Below are positions 35,038 to 48,019 of a stretch of DNA of 64,000 nt, in pieces (the first letter of the stretch is position 1; each line of letters opens with the position of its first letter). Under the pieces are notes generated by a model. The model made no database searches and was not told the origin of the DNA. It was given only the letters and a program-made list of their open reading frames with translations. The translations under genes and the position numbers were made by a program. Source of the stretch: Gnetum montanum (Eukaryota > Streptophyta > Gnetopsida > Gnetales > Gnetaceae); contig MNCI01002812.1 in NCBI GenBank assembly GCA_015680685.1, positions 151,534 through 215,533 of the forward strand, given 5' to 3'.

Positions 35038-37216
35038 TGTTACAGTAATACACAAGAACCCATGCCAATAACATTGGTTACCTCCTGGTATCATGGATGG
35101 ATTTTTCATTTGTCACATATGAACAAAAAGAAAAGCTTAGAGAAAGTTTCCAAAGGTTCTCGTGGTTGGTAAATTTTGGCAGGGAAAATTATTGCGGGGA
35201 TAAAAGGGTCCAATCAAAGTCCTTCACAAACAGATACAGAAACTTTGCTTGAATCACTACTCTCCAAGCAAAATCGAGCAAGAGGTGACATTGGCAAATT
35301 GGTAGTGGATATGCAGTTATTGGATGAGGAACAAGTTAATAATCTCAATGACATGTTGCTTTTTCCATTATTTTCCATGGAAACATGTTAACATGTTTTG
35401 GAGAACAAGCATTCGAAGATCTCTAGCAAAGAGGGATGATCTCTAAAGTCAATTCTAGAGCCCCACGTGCTGCATCCCATTTTTCAATATTTCATAACAA
35501 AATCAAAGGAAGATTGCAGAACATTGTATTCTGCGGAGGAAGCCAGAGAATATATGGAGAAGATTTACATAGAGGTAAATCAGGGGTTGCAGAACCCTTT
35601 GAGATGTATCATTTTTGGAGATGCCAACACTTCTCAAAGGTTGAACATAACTACAAGGTCGTTTGCCGCAGTGCACAGGAACTTACAAGTTTCAAAAATT
35701 GCCGATTGGAGCACCTTTTGTTATGAGAGTCCCTGTGCATCTGACGCTCTTGCTTTCGACTTCAATAACACAGCTGCCATCAAGTTTAAGTTTGAGGTGT
35801 TTAAAATGGACAACTTCAGAAGACCCGTTCCAGAGTGTTCTCAGGGACCTGCGAACCTGTCCGGATTATAAACATTATCATTGAACCTGCAGGCCAGGCT
35901 GACTCCGGAAATCTCTTTCTTACAACTGGAAGAGACGGAAATCATCTGCGGAACATTAAAAGAGCTTCCACATAACTTTGGACATGAATGTGCACCACTG
36001 GGCTGCAGTTTCCGGCGATTGATGCTGATCGGCAATATCTTTGACAAGTTCAGGGATTTAAATAATATTCACCGGAAGCAGCTCTCCATGCAGCCTTCGG
36101 TTTTTCTGAGTTACTGTCCATGCTCTGATTCTTGGCAAATCCATGATAGCCGCAGCCTAGAGATCGCCTTCACCTGTGTTTCTTCTCCTCCTGCTGTTGT
36201 GGTGCATGGATTCCGTCCCCAAGGACAATGACTGTTGCTGTTCATGAAACCTTGGCAGGTCCTTTTGATGGAAGGGGTAACCGATTTTAAGATTGGGAAG
36301 AATCATCGATTAAACAGGGAATGCATTTTGCCTACCTTACTATACACCGTACAAGCTGTAGCCCTCGTTGCCACGCATGCGTTCAGTTCAAGCGGCCAAA
36401 TTCGTCGGATTAAGATTATGGCTGCTGCCTAAGTCCTTCCTAATCACCCTGAAATTCAGCTTTTGTTCTCTTATTGCATGCTGCAATTGCGGCTCTTCCT
36501 CCGATTGCAATTTTTCATCATGATCATCGTTCCTCCCAAATATCTCTTTGCAACATCTACGAATTCTTCCTCAATAACAGAAGAATCCAAAGCTGCTTCT
36601 TCTGCTTCTAAAGACATGTTTCGGGAAATGAATCAACAAACAAGGACAATGCGAGATACAATTTTCTGCTACTTCTGCCACCGCAGTGATTACTATGGCA
36701 TGTCGTTTGCAGCTCCAATTTTTATACCCTGCAACAAATTGCGCAGAGATAAATTTCTATAAATCTGGTTTTGGATTTGGAGCTGCTTTCCGCTTTTCTG
36801 CCAAAAAACTGTAGCTTGCACCGTAAGGATAAGTGATTCTCCACTTAGCGGGTTCCGGTTTGGGTGCTTACAGACGGTGCAGATGCAGCAGGATCAGCTT
36901 CCGCAGGAGCAGCTCCGCCTGCAACAAAGATCTCAAGATTCAGCTTTCTCTGCAACAAAATACAAACACAACAACAATACCCAGAAGCAGCGAAGCCTTC
37001 TGAAATCATATACACACATTAAAACAAACGAAAGAGAAAAAAAATAAAAAAGAAAACCCACTTTGTTTCTGGTCACTACTACTACGGCCAAACCAACGGC
37101 AGAGATGAAACTTGCACCGTTCCAGGATCTTGTTGGCGGTCTCCATCTTTCTTCTTCTTATTCTTCGCTTTGCTGCTTGAATATTGGACTCCTAAGTGAT
37201 GGAAAAAGAGGATGGC
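35038..37216. other. GC-richer patch, unidentified coding-like fragments
   Basis: Composition differs from the surrounding AT-rich repeats, especially 35880-36450 and 36780-37140. Open plus-strand frames at 35176-35391, 35467-35871 and 35881-36231 have coding-like composition but no family I recognise. On the minus strand, 37150-36860 has an ATG-led stretch METANKILERCKF, a second frame with a short hydrophobic run (AVGLAVVVVTRNK), and an exon-like LNLEIFVAGGAAPAEAD ending in TAA near 36850 after a TTGTTGCAG acceptor-like site. These could be exons of captured host genes. The outer gypsy nest interrupts the patch at 37217. Confidence 0.35.
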
Positions 37217-37714
37217 TGTGAGAGATGTCTTAGGGGTTCGCACTCAAGTGTTAAAAAACCTATCTTGGCTGGGCGGTACCAAGTTAGCGGTAGAACTCTG
37301 TCCTGTTACATCCCTTTCTAAGTTCTCTTCATACTATGCTAACTTGGAGAACTACATAGCCTTAATTCTACAATGGTCGCAGATAAGGTAGCCAAGATTG
37401 AATAGTTTTGGTGTAGTGCCTTGCCAAACCTTACACCAAATTGTGAGGGGTTTGGGGGTGAGGCACCCCTTGTAGATACAACATCACCCCTTCCACCAAT
37501 GATGTTTATAGGGTCGCTTGTGTACTTGTTTGCAAAGTCATCATTCGAAGTTTAGAGGTTCTCCCTAAGGTGTATTCTATTGTTCAGACGCTCGCTCCCT
37601 TTCAAGGGTTGCTTGCTTGTTTAGAGGCGTATTTTTCAGGTTTTTCACCCCAAATCCATTAGATCTCAGTGAATACCCTGGGGTGCCAAACAATGTTGTG
37701 GCAATGTTGTAACA
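37217..37714 (+). repeat. G4 5' LTR
   Basis: 498 bp, ending GTTGTAACA directly before the primer site. It matches 62842-63414 with an indel of several tens of bases near the left end. Confidence 0.85.
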
Positions 37715-40700
37715 AGTGGTATCAGAGCATTTTTGTAATTGTGTTGTGATGAGCGTGTGCTTTCTAGCAATGTTATACCATCAAGGTTTTCTATTTATAG
37801 TCCTTTTGGATAGATATCTGGGTGTTATAGGATCATATCCTTACGTATTTTTTGAAGAGTTGTCTTATGGTAAGATTCTTAAGCTTTTCATTACGGGATC
37901 GATGTTACGATGTGAGCAACTGATGTATGTTGTTCTTTTAGAGGATGTAAATGATTGCATTGTAGTGTTGTCCTCCACTGGTTTACTTGTGGTTGGACTA
38001 GTTGCAGTTTTACTTTCATATGGTAGAGGAGAGTCCTACTCGTAACTTATAAATTGTTGTTGCTCGAGGAGCTTTCGTCTCTGGTCTTTAGTGGTTCATC
38101 TAGGATGAATTAGACCTAGTGTTTGCTTCAGTCTCCACCCAGATGACATGTATCAAGATGACATTGATTGAATTGTGCAAGATGTAGTATCCTTGCACCC
38201 GCCACTCACCCTAGATATAGTGAGTGTGGGAATTACAAATTGGGACATGTTGGTTCCCAATTACCTTGAGATGGAGGGCCTTTGCACATGTTCTTTTGGT
38301 GAGCCTTGTTCTGGGTGGATCAAGACTGTTGTTGGTAGACTTCGTACGCTTATGTTTGCAATTGTATGTTTGTCTAGTTATGTAGGCATGTCTTCCTTAA
38401 CCGCATTTTCAAATTCTACATGCATGTCTCTCTCGCTGTGTCTATCATTTGTAACGCAAGGCTTTGTGCTCTATGTTGTGTGATGACTCATTGTTGGGAT
38501 TGTTGAGGATGCATTTTGAGGTCATGTATGCCCTCCTAAGATTAAATTGTTGTGGTCCTTGTTTTGATAACCTCTTGTGCTTCGGGGATGGTTGCCCTTG
38601 TTGCGAATCTTTTGTGTGTGATGTTTCCTTGTTTGAGCTAGTTGTGTTACCCTTGGTTTTGTGGCATCACTTCTTTGGTTGGTGTTATTTCTTTCAGCAT
38701 TTTGATTTGAAGACCTTTTGGAGCAGGTCATCTTATTGTTGGTTCTTGTTGAGACCTCACCTCTCTTGATGAGAGTCTTCATTGTGGATGCATCCTATCT
38801 AATGTTGCTCTTTTAGCGAGAATTTGAGCTTTGTTGAGATCTATTGTTGGCTAGACCTTGGTCTCCCTCATGTTTCAAGTTAAGATAATGATTTTCTAGT
38901 GCCCATGCCTCTTGTGAATTTATTGAGATTTTGATCTTGGTGGGAACCAATGTTAGTGGCTGGGAACATTTGTTGTATGTGAATCTTGGAATTTCGAGAG
39001 TGTTCCAGTTCTCTCTATCTTGGTGTGCCTCATGATAAATTCTTTTGTGTGAGTGTATCTAATTGACCCATCATGTTTTGCATGATTGATCTCTATGTGT
39101 GTTGCTGAGGTCTTACTCTCTATGGTGTTGTGAGATTGATATTTCTCTATTGTGTAATCATGCTTGATGGTTGTATATGAGGCTGATGTGCTGATCATGT
39201 TCCTACTAACTCCTTTGTTTTCGAGCTATTGTCTCAACTTTGTAGGTAGCATAGGTACAAAGATGTGGCTAGTGGTGACCTTAGTTGATTTTGTGAACAC
39301 TATGTCTATGGGAAAGATATGTGCTCTTGAGGCCTTCATGAATTGGTTACATGGTCTCAAAATCTCGACATTGGGTTGTGGATTTATTAATACCTTTACT
39401 ATAGTGGAGTAGCTTGTACATCATGATTTGTTTGCCTCTTAGTGCTAGGTGAGCACTAATAGAGGATGGTGGTCTATCCTAGACCCTACAGATATTGGGT
39501 TCGTAGACGACATAGAACAATATCCTTGGCCATGCTAGATACAGATGGCTCAAGAGTGGCCAATGCCTTGAGGTCCCACTATGGCGGGTGGTGGATTCTC
39601 AATTGGTGTCCTACATTATTCAATTGTTGCATTCATGTCCTAGTTCATTGTCTTTCAATGATAGTCTTGTAGTAGGTGCAATGTGACAGTTGTTTATGTA
39701 CATGCAAAGATAGAGACAGTTTTTTCTCAAAACAACATGATGTAGGTTTGGTGTTGCTCCTACTGGCCTAAACCCTTTAGCTTAGCATGGGCTCTAGCAA
39801 TTTGTCCTATAGCCTTCTAAGCCTGGGTAGCATTCCCAAATGTCATGTATTATGTCCACTAAATGTATTCCTATCCTCAGGTGTGTAAGATTGTGATGTA
39901 TTTAATTTCGATAGTTTATGCACATAGAAGTGCTAGATGTTGTTTCCTTATGTGAATCAGTTATCCCTTTATTGTAGGCCTATGCCACATCCTATGATAA
40001 TGCCAAACTTGATGCATGGTGTTTTCCTTGTGCTCATTCTTAAAGCACCTCCTCTCTATGTTTGTAAGCGGCCTTTCTGCCCTAATATGAGATATTCTGA
40101 AAGCCCTATGAAAAATCCTATTTTTGTAAATGGTGTCGTAATGAGGAGGCTAGGGCATGTCCTTGCCTAAGATGCTCCCAAATTGATACTTTTTGTTCCT
40201 GGTGATCTTTGCATGCTATGATGGTGTGTCCTTCAGTGAGCATTTCTTGAGATAGGATAAATTAGGAAACTCTTCCTTTTTTTGTTCTTTGATTGGCAGG
40301 AATCTTATTCATAGGGGATTGATGGTGGAATGTAGCCTGAAATTCAAATAAATTGGTTCAATGAACTTGATCTTGATAGTGAGTGATTCGTGGTGGCCAT
40401 GTGAGTTGCAATGGTAAATCAAATATTCAAATCGAAGGTGATGCTATCATGACTAGCTACAGGTTAGAGTTAAGTTCTGGGTATCAGCACCTAGACTCCC
40501 TCTTCCATGGTTGGATGTGGTCTTTAGGGAAATTTTTGCAAGTGTTGGGATGGTGGTCCATCCTTAAATAAATGATGTTACGGTTACATAGATTATTGAT
40601 TTCTCTTGGTGGCCTTGCATCGTGGACCTATATGTGCTTGAAAACACTTGAGCCTATGCTCTCATGACTATGAACTTATGGTACTTTTGTGGGCCATAGT

Positions 40701-40753
40701 GTGCTCTCATGACTAGGTGCTTATGGTGCTTTTGCGATCTATGTTATATCGCT
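37715..40753 (+). other. G4 internal region, left part
   Basis: Begins with the tRNA-Met primer site at 37715-37728. Several open frames up to 109 codons exist on both strands (for example 37716-38045, 38464-38769) but none shows a transposon or host domain. The base composition is T- and G-rich on this strand. Confidence 0.5.
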
Positions 40754-41089
40754 TGATGAATCATAGATTGGTTGCATCGATTAGGCCTTGTTGACTAGGC
40801 CTCATTAACTATGCCCCGTCGATGGATGATTTGATGCATTGATGTGGCCCCATCAATGTAGTGTTTATTTTTTCCTATAAATACATGCTCACTTACTATG
40901 TTTATGGCATCTTTGTCATAGTTGTAGCAGAGCTCTTGTAGTTTTTTTATGTGAAAGTTAGAATATTTTTTAAAGTGCCCATAGTAGGAGTTAAGAGTGT
41001 ACGGGTCTTTATTCAAACACTATTATACCAAAGCATAGCAGTGTGTGGGGTAATAAATACGAGATTTTTGATAAACCTTATAGCACTTT
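40754..41089 (+). repeat. G3 5' LTR, left piece
   Basis: First 336 bp of the LTR, with TAGGCC-containing motifs in U3 and a TATA box CTATAAATAC at about 40875. It runs to ACTTT, where G2 is inserted, and its sequence continues at 48020. Confidence 0.88.
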
Positions 41090-41870
41090 TGATGAGCCAT
41101 GATATCGTGTACATGATATCGCATCCTGCCTCATCTTCTATAAATAAGAGGTGGCGCCCTTTGTTCCAAAGAGTTAGACTTAGACCCTTAGCCAGATTCT
41201 AACAGTTTAGTCATTCCAGAGTTAGAATAATTTTTGTGTGCTTGCAGTAGGAGTCATAGAGTGAATGGATCTTTATCCGAGCAATTTGTACCTGAGCACA
41301 CATTTGTGTACGGCAATAAAGACGAACTTTATGATAAACCTTGTAGCATACAGATTAATCTAATTAGTAATTAATTATTGTTGAATGTTTAATGCTTTCC
41401 TAGTTAATTAATATTTCTCTCAACCTTCGATCCTCTTAGTTAAGTACACTCAGTACGAAGGCTTCGAGCATGCGTGTAGCACTTGGTAACCTAGTAACGA
41501 TTAGCGTTTGGTAATCCTAGTAGCGTTGCACTGGTTCAGAATGCGTACGGCAAGTGGGAATGGATACTGGTGTTAGGAACATTTACAAACTATTTAATGA
41601 ATAGTTAATGTAAGTTAGCTACTTAGTTCTCTATCCCTCTCCTTTACTAGTAGAAGACATAAAAAAGATAAAAGCTATAAAAATCACATACCTCAAGCTT
41701 ACTTAACCATACAACCGTGACAATATAAGTAAGTTTGGGGAGACAACGATTGATTAACCCTGAGTGTTCCATTAAGGCGTGTAAGCACTTAGTCCTTGGA
41801 GTTCGACTGAATCGTGGGTGAAATGCTCGTATTCGTATGGTTGAGTGTAGGGGTACCTCGCCATTCATCA
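41090..41870 (+). repeat. G2 5' LTR
   Basis: 781 bp. TATA box CTATAAATAA at about 41138, with ATATCG motifs just upstream. Ends CATTCATCA directly before the primer site. Confidence 0.92.
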
Positions 41871-42013
41871 TTGGTGTTTTTGCCAGGGACTTAGTTGTTT
41901 GTGCACTGCGTAGAACATAGGAAATGATCCATATCGTTGGAATGTTGGAACGAACCCTTAGGGTTAATCAAGGAAGACAAGATAACGGTTCATTGCACAC
42001 CGAACAAGACAAG

Positions 42014-43941
42014 ATGTCTTCTTCTTCACATAAGAGCACTTCACCACCTAGGACTAACAAGAGAGGTAGTCAGCGACATAATACACATAACCAGAATCTG
42101 CCAGTTCCTCAACAGTTTCATGTGGTATATACTCATCCCAATGAATATGTACCCGATTTCACCTTTATTCTCCACCAAGACAAACAGTTATGTTGGAGAG
42201 ACTTGGAGGATAACATAGTGTTGCCTCTAGATCGATCAGTCCCCAACATGCTCCTTCATGCTCTCACACGAATAGGCATGTTGCTTTTATACGTGGAATA
42301 CATTACATGCGATCATGACACAAGGGATTATCATCCCACAGAAGTGCAACATCAAAGGGACTTGTGACAAGAGATATACCATACATCTTTGAAGGGTAAA
42401 TGGCCCCATAACGCTCTACACATCTTGAGCGAAATTGAGGGTGGTGAACCTGCTTCAACAGGTTCCCCACAAAATGATGTTCCCCCTCCTAGTGATGGTC
42501 AAGAGGTGGTGTATCAAAACCTCCACTCCATTGTTCACAACCCTGATTCTGATACCCACAAACACGAAGTGTTGAATGAGGGAACAAAACACATGATAAG
42601 GACAGACGTTCTGATTGTGATCACAATCGAGGCTGAGACCACCGAAGAGAAGGTAGAAAACATCATCATGGCAATGGTTCTCCTTCTTCTTCACCTCCAT
42701 CATCACCTTCACCCTTTCCTTCAGTGTTTGGATGCAGTCATAAGGAAACCAATCGTGAGGATAAAGGAAAACAGAGTGAAAAACATCGACAAGAAGGTCA
42801 AGAACGAGGACGAGGGCACTCTAAGGAATCAAGGCATAGAAGAAGGGAGAGTAGGGAACAACGTAGACACCATAGACGCTATGAACAAGATGATCACGAA
42901 GAACCCCTACTCGCAACTAGAAGCATGCTAGATATAACGGAGGCTGTAAGAGTTCCAACAAGGCACCAAAAGGATAGTAGGATCAAGAGGTTAGATATGA
43001 ACAACATCCCACGATTTGAAGGGGGATACAACGCTAATCCTGAAAATCATTTACAAGTACTCCACGATGCATGTGCCTTGCAAAACATAGAAAACGAATG
43101 GTAAAAACTGAAGTTGTTCCCAAGGACACTAGTGAAAGAAGCTGAAAGCTGGTACCGGTCCTTAGAACCGGAATCCATTCAGAGATGGAGTACAATGTTA
43201 GAACTGTTTAATGATAAGTACCAAACGTACTCTCGAGTGTCTAACCTGCAAAAGCAAATCCAAGGATGGAAGTAAGGAAATCATGAACCGTTGGATGCGG
43301 CCATGGGCTGCTATTACACACTGTTACATCGTTGCCCTGGCCATGGTTATTTGCAGCGCAATCAACTACGCCATCTCATGGATGGACTTAGGCATGAAAC
43401 AAGAAGAACCCTTGGGACGTATGGCCAAATAAGGTTATCGGAGCTTAGGTCTCATCAAATTCATAGATTGCTAGAGCAAGTAGTCAAAGAAGAAGGTGAG
43501 CTATGCAAGAGAGAAAGTGCAGAAGAATACAATCGAGATCCTTCCGTCCAAAAAATGTGAGTGAGATTTTGTGAGAAGGAAGAAGAGTCACCACTCGAAG
43601 AGATGGTGAATAGGGAAACTTTGCCACTCCAAAAGTTAACAACAGAAGTATCAGTAAAGGTAGACCAAATGTGAGACTCCCTGGATAGTAGGTTTAAAAC
43701 TGTTCTTAAAATTGTAGAGGAGTCTAGGGAGCGAGGTAGTGACTGTGATAAAAAGAAAAAGAGAGAAGTGGACAATGCACGTAACAAGGGTAAGGGCAAA
43801 ATGACCATCACAGAGGAGGTTGTGGATTTAGACATGGACAATGATGGTGGATGCAAGATATGCCAATATGACCATCCTAAGGGATGTTGCCCAGTGATCT
43901 CACATCTACAAGAGTCTGGGGTGTATGCACTCAACCCATGA
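42014..43941 (+). pseudogene. G2 gag
   Basis: Capsid gene starting MSSSSHKSTS 144 bp after the LTR. Blocks: VVYTHPNEYVPDFTF, LDMNNIPRFEGGYNANPENH (43000), ESWYRSLEPESIQRWST, LELFNDKYQTYSRVSNLQ, CPGHGYLQ, and the cysteine/histidine motif CKICQYDHPKGCC near 43860. It is broken by a stop at 42365, a frame change before 42990, and a stop at 43104. The long frame at 42389-42931 follows gag's first frame past the shift. Confidence 0.82.
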
Positions 43942-44549
43942 CTTAACAAACGGCAAGCACCCTGACGGTTACCTTAACCCCAAGGTAACCTAAGGTAGTT
44001 CCACCAACCTTCAACATATTATCCAAGTGGAACTCCACCACAACCCGTTGAGCAAAATCAATAGTGGCAAAATCCTACCCACAGTCATGGGGAATGCCAC
44101 CACCAAGGCAACAATACCCCTACTGGCAACCTAACCCATATGGCTACTACGTGCAGCATCCAATCTCTCCACATGACTCTATTAGTCACGTTGCACCACA
44201 ACATCACTACCAAGCTTGTGAGTATTATAGAACTCCTTCTCCTAGGGAAGATAACCCACAAACATACCATCTTTGAAATCCATCCACAACTTTCACACCA
44301 ATAGCTCCATTACCACTCACTCCAGCAATGCAAGGGGATCTCCCTAATCAACCACAACAACACAATGCCGTAAGGGCTGTGAATCCTCAACTTACTGTTG
44401 GTTCTGACAATTGTATGAAGAAAAGACCTTTCTTCAGAACTAACAATCCAAACAAGCCCTCACAACCATAAGCGGTTGAAACTCTAAATGCCTCCCCATC
44501 AAATAAGGCTTTAGAGCTCCCTTCAAACCAAACGCTGAGCTCAACGTAT

Positions 44550-45347
44550 ATGGTTATGTTAACACATGCAGTTACTGATTGGATTAAGGTTGGCCACCTT
44601 CCCAGAAAATTCTCTGATCCTGGAAGCCCTCTAATCTATCTCCAAATCGCTAGGAATGAGCCATGCAAAGCTCTTCTGGACTCAGGTTCCAGAGTCAACT
44701 TAATATCACAAGAGATGTACAAATCCTGGAACTTGCCTTTATTAAGGAAGAGAAATATTCGCCTAGAGCTGGCTGACTAGTCCATCACTGTTCCCTTGGG
44801 ATTGGTGGAGGACATCGTTACCACTGTGTGTGGGCAGTCGTACCTAGCTAATTTCCTAGTGATACAAGTGAATAACGATAAAGGGGACTTCCTAATAATA
44901 ATGGGAAGGGCATGGCTAAGTACTATAGGTGCATGCCTAGGAATCCATGATTTTTCCCTAGAAATATGTATGAAGAACACTTTTGGGAAGATCGAGAAGA
45001 AGAAGGTTCCATACATTACATACAGTGATACAGGGTGCAATTGAGTGCAGAAATCATGGGTTGTGCAAAGTTTAGCATTGCTTGCATGCAATCAGTATGC
45101 ACAAGACCTTAACCTACAAAAGTTCATGTATGTAGCAGCCACACGACAAGAAGACACCCAGTGGCTGATAGTTGATCAAGAGAGCGACTCACTAACGTGC
45201 ATGGAATTAACCGAGGGAATAACTTACACCTACATCGAAAGCATAGATGCACTTGAGCAAGTTCATCACCAACTTCAAAACCTTAACCTAGAAAACATCA
45301 ACTGGGGGAAGTTGGAAATTCCTAAAAAAGTCAGACAAGAGCCTTAA
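44550..45347 (+). pseudogene. G2 aspartic protease and downstream linker
   Basis: Retropepsin region. KALLDSGSRVNLISQEMY carries the catalytic Asp-Ser-Gly near 44690. After a stop at 44780 comes SITVPLGLVEDIVTTVCGQS and DFLIIMGRAWLSTIGA. A second open stretch, 45045-45347, is the linker that in G3 leads into RT (VHHQLQNLNLEN, WGKLEIPK). RT does not follow. Confidence 0.82.
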
Positions 45348-47237
45348 TAAGAGATTGTTAGTCAATGTGCAACAGACCAAACCTTTCCATGAATTTAGAA
45401 TGGTCATTGCACATAATACCTCTAAGAAGGGATGACCCTGCTCACTATTTCGAATCTCCTCCTTCTAGCTCAGTCATGGGGGAGATGGCCACCTCTACTA
45501 ACCAATTAAGGCCTTCAGTTCCTTTTAAGTTTTTTTTTTACAAATTTTTTTAACTTTTCATGTTTTTTTTTTGTTTTGCAACATCGTTTATACTTTTTCA
45601 TTTCTTTGTATGATTGGTTGTTTTGCTTGTTTTAATTTTTTTTGGTTTGTTTTCATTTTGTTTGTTTGTTTTTGTTTTTGTATTTGTTTGTTTTGTTAGG
45701 TTCGTCACCTAATAAGTGCTCCTGATGGTGGTATGAACTGTATTCTATTGATTACTAATGTTTGGTTTTTACCCTTGAGTTATAATGTTGACACTAAGGT
45801 ATGGTTCTTTTGATATAATAGGCAATGAGTCCATGTCATCCATGCATTCATGAATTTCTATGGTCTCTCTTGGCTTGGAACTGTATGGTCCCTTTCTTAA
45901 TAATAAAACTATTAACGAATTGGTGACTGGGCATTTCTCAAACTAAGAAAGGACTCAAAGACTGAAAAGGGTATGACTTCAAGGGGATTTGATGCATTTG
46001 TGCTGGCTATTCTCTTGGGTGCTTGGATGTTTTTCTTCTCGAGTTTTCCTTACCATTCTGACATTGCTCCATTATTGGGAAGCTAAGATAATAAAAAATA
46101 AGTCTTTGCATAGTGTGGTTCTCATGCAAAAAAAAAAATAGTGAGAATTCAAAGCACACTCAGACAAAATAATCATCTAGGCTACAAGCACTTATGGAAC
46201 TAAACAAACATGTTCCCTCTAACTAAGGCCCTTTCTCGCTTCCTACTTTTCCCTTTCTCGTTTCCTCGAAATGGTGGTGACTCTTTGGCGGAAGCATTCT
46301 TGTAACTTCAAGTGGATGAATTGGCCAAATGTATTAATGCGAAGTCATTGGATGTGGATTTTTTGAGGCTGGATTTGGAATGAGATCTACTCAATCACAC
46401 TAACCATAAATACACAAGGGACTATACACCACCTCGCTCTTGGGACTCCATTTCACTCTCTTCTTCCCATCATTCTTTCTCCATCTTTCACCTCATTGCC
46501 GGTTGTCTCAATAGTATATATTTTGGTTGATGCATTGTTTTCTCTTTGGTGAATTCTTGGGGTTAAGTATTTAACTCTTGCTCCCAAATGACATTTCCAA
46601 AGCCTACGGACTCTTTGAATGTGGGTTTGTCATGGCATAAAGGGCATGAGCCTACTTTGGGGAGGACCCACTGGCATTCCTATTTGGTGCATCAATTAAC
46701 TTCTTTCCCTTAAANACCTTGGGTAGTCACCAGTGTTATATCTCTAGAATCCGCATCGGCCATATCACAACTCAGCCAATGGACCTTACACCAAAACAAG
46801 GTATCAACTGTATTGTGATTTACTTATCCTTGCTCATATGTGACTGTGTTGTGTGTGCAGATGGTAATCATACAGCAATGGATTGGACCTGGAAGAAACA
46901 CTCAAGATGGACTGGTGCTGGAACAGTTGTGCAAGGAACAAGATTGTTGGTGTGCCCATGGATGGACAACGGAAGGTGCAGTCTTGGTGTCGGTAGCAAC
47001 ACGTCTTCTCCTTTTCTCTCTCTCTCTTCTCTCTTAGCTACCAAATAAGGTTGGATGTCAAATGTGTATAGTGTTCACTCTTGTGGTCATGAACACTAAT
47101 GTTGCCATGTATTGTAATGTTGATCTGTTCACATGTCACCCCATTCACCATTAGTTGTCATTCAAGTCAATAATCCCATACCTTTCCAATATTTTGTAAG
47201 GAACTCGAGGATGAGTTTTCATTCAATCATGGAGGTA
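45348..47237 (+). other. G2 deletion junction and non-coding 3' region
   Basis: Right after the linker, LVNVQQTKPFH corresponds to the extreme end of G3 integrase (LVNMQQVILFH). The rest follows the G3 region after integrase, including a T-rich run and the AATGAGTCCATGTCATCC block. A single unknown base is at 46715 and a CT run near 47018. No third ORF is present. Confidence 0.6.
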
Positions 47238-48019
47238 TGATGAGTCACGATATCGTGTAAGCGATATTGCATACGCCACGCGATATCGCGCCCTGCTTCA
47301 TCTTCTATAAATAAGAGGCGGCGCCCTTTGTTCCAAAGAGTTAGACATAGGCCCTTGGCCAGATTCTTGTAGTTTAGTCATTCCATAGTTAGAATAATTT
47401 TTGTGTGCCTGCAGTAGGGGTTATAGAGTGAATGGATCTTTATTCGAGTAATTTGTACCTGAGCACACATTTGTGTAGGAAAATAAAGATGAAATTTATG
47501 ATAAACCTTGCAGCATACATATTAAGCTAATTAGTAATTAATGCTTTCCTAGTTAATTAATATTTCTCTCAACCTTCGATCCTCTTAGTTAAGTACACTC
47601 AGTACGATGGCTTCGAGCATGCGTGTAGCGCTTGGTAACCTAGTAACGATTAGCGTTTGGTAATCCCAGCAGCGTTGAACTGGTTCAGGATGTGTACGAT
47701 AAGTGGGAACAGATACTGGTGTTAGGAACATTTAGGAACTAGTTAATGAATAGTTAATGTAAGCTAGCTACTTAGTTCTCTCTCACTCTCCTTTATTAGT
47801 AGAAGACATAAAAAAGACAAAAGCTATAAAAATCACATACCTCAAGCTTACTTAACCATACAACCGTGACAATACAAGTAAGTTTGGGAAGACAACGATT
47901 GATTAACCCTGAGTGTTCCATTAAGGCGTGTAAGCACTTAGTCCTTGGAGTTCGACTGGATCATGTGTGAAATGCTCGTATTCGTATGGTTGAGTGTAGG
48001 GGTACCTCGCCACTCATCA
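47238..48019 (+). repeat. G2 3' LTR
   Basis: 782 bp, after the purine tract ATGGAGGTA. It closely matches the 5' LTR over most of its length and has a longer ATATCG-bearing U3 start (47240-47295), offset by a small deletion further on. Confidence 0.92.

Larger units (their letters stand above)
41090..48019 (+). mobile_element. Ty3/gypsy element G2, non-autonomous (gag and protease only)
   Basis: A 6,930 bp element inside the 5' LTR of G3. The LTRs are 41090-41870 and 47238-48019. ACTTT at the left and ACTTC at the right are the target duplication with one change. The primer site starts TTGGTGTTTTTGCCAGGGAC at 41871. gag and protease are present. Near 45340-45357 the sequence passes directly to what in G3 is the end of integrase, so RT, RNase H and most of integrase have been deleted. 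The LTR family is that of the solo LTR at 8731-9562. Confidence 0.9.

Noticed and set aside
36463-36762. Open frame in the GC-richer patch
   Set aside because: No domain, and no supporting start or splice context; kept only as part of the unidentified patch.
40749-40753. Target duplication for G3 (TCGCT versus TCATT)
   Set aside because: Only three of five bases match, so it was not used as evidence for the element's limits.
42389-42931. 180-codon open frame in G2 as a separate gene
   Set aside because: It continues the first gag frame past a frameshift; conserved gag blocks after about 42990 are in another frame.
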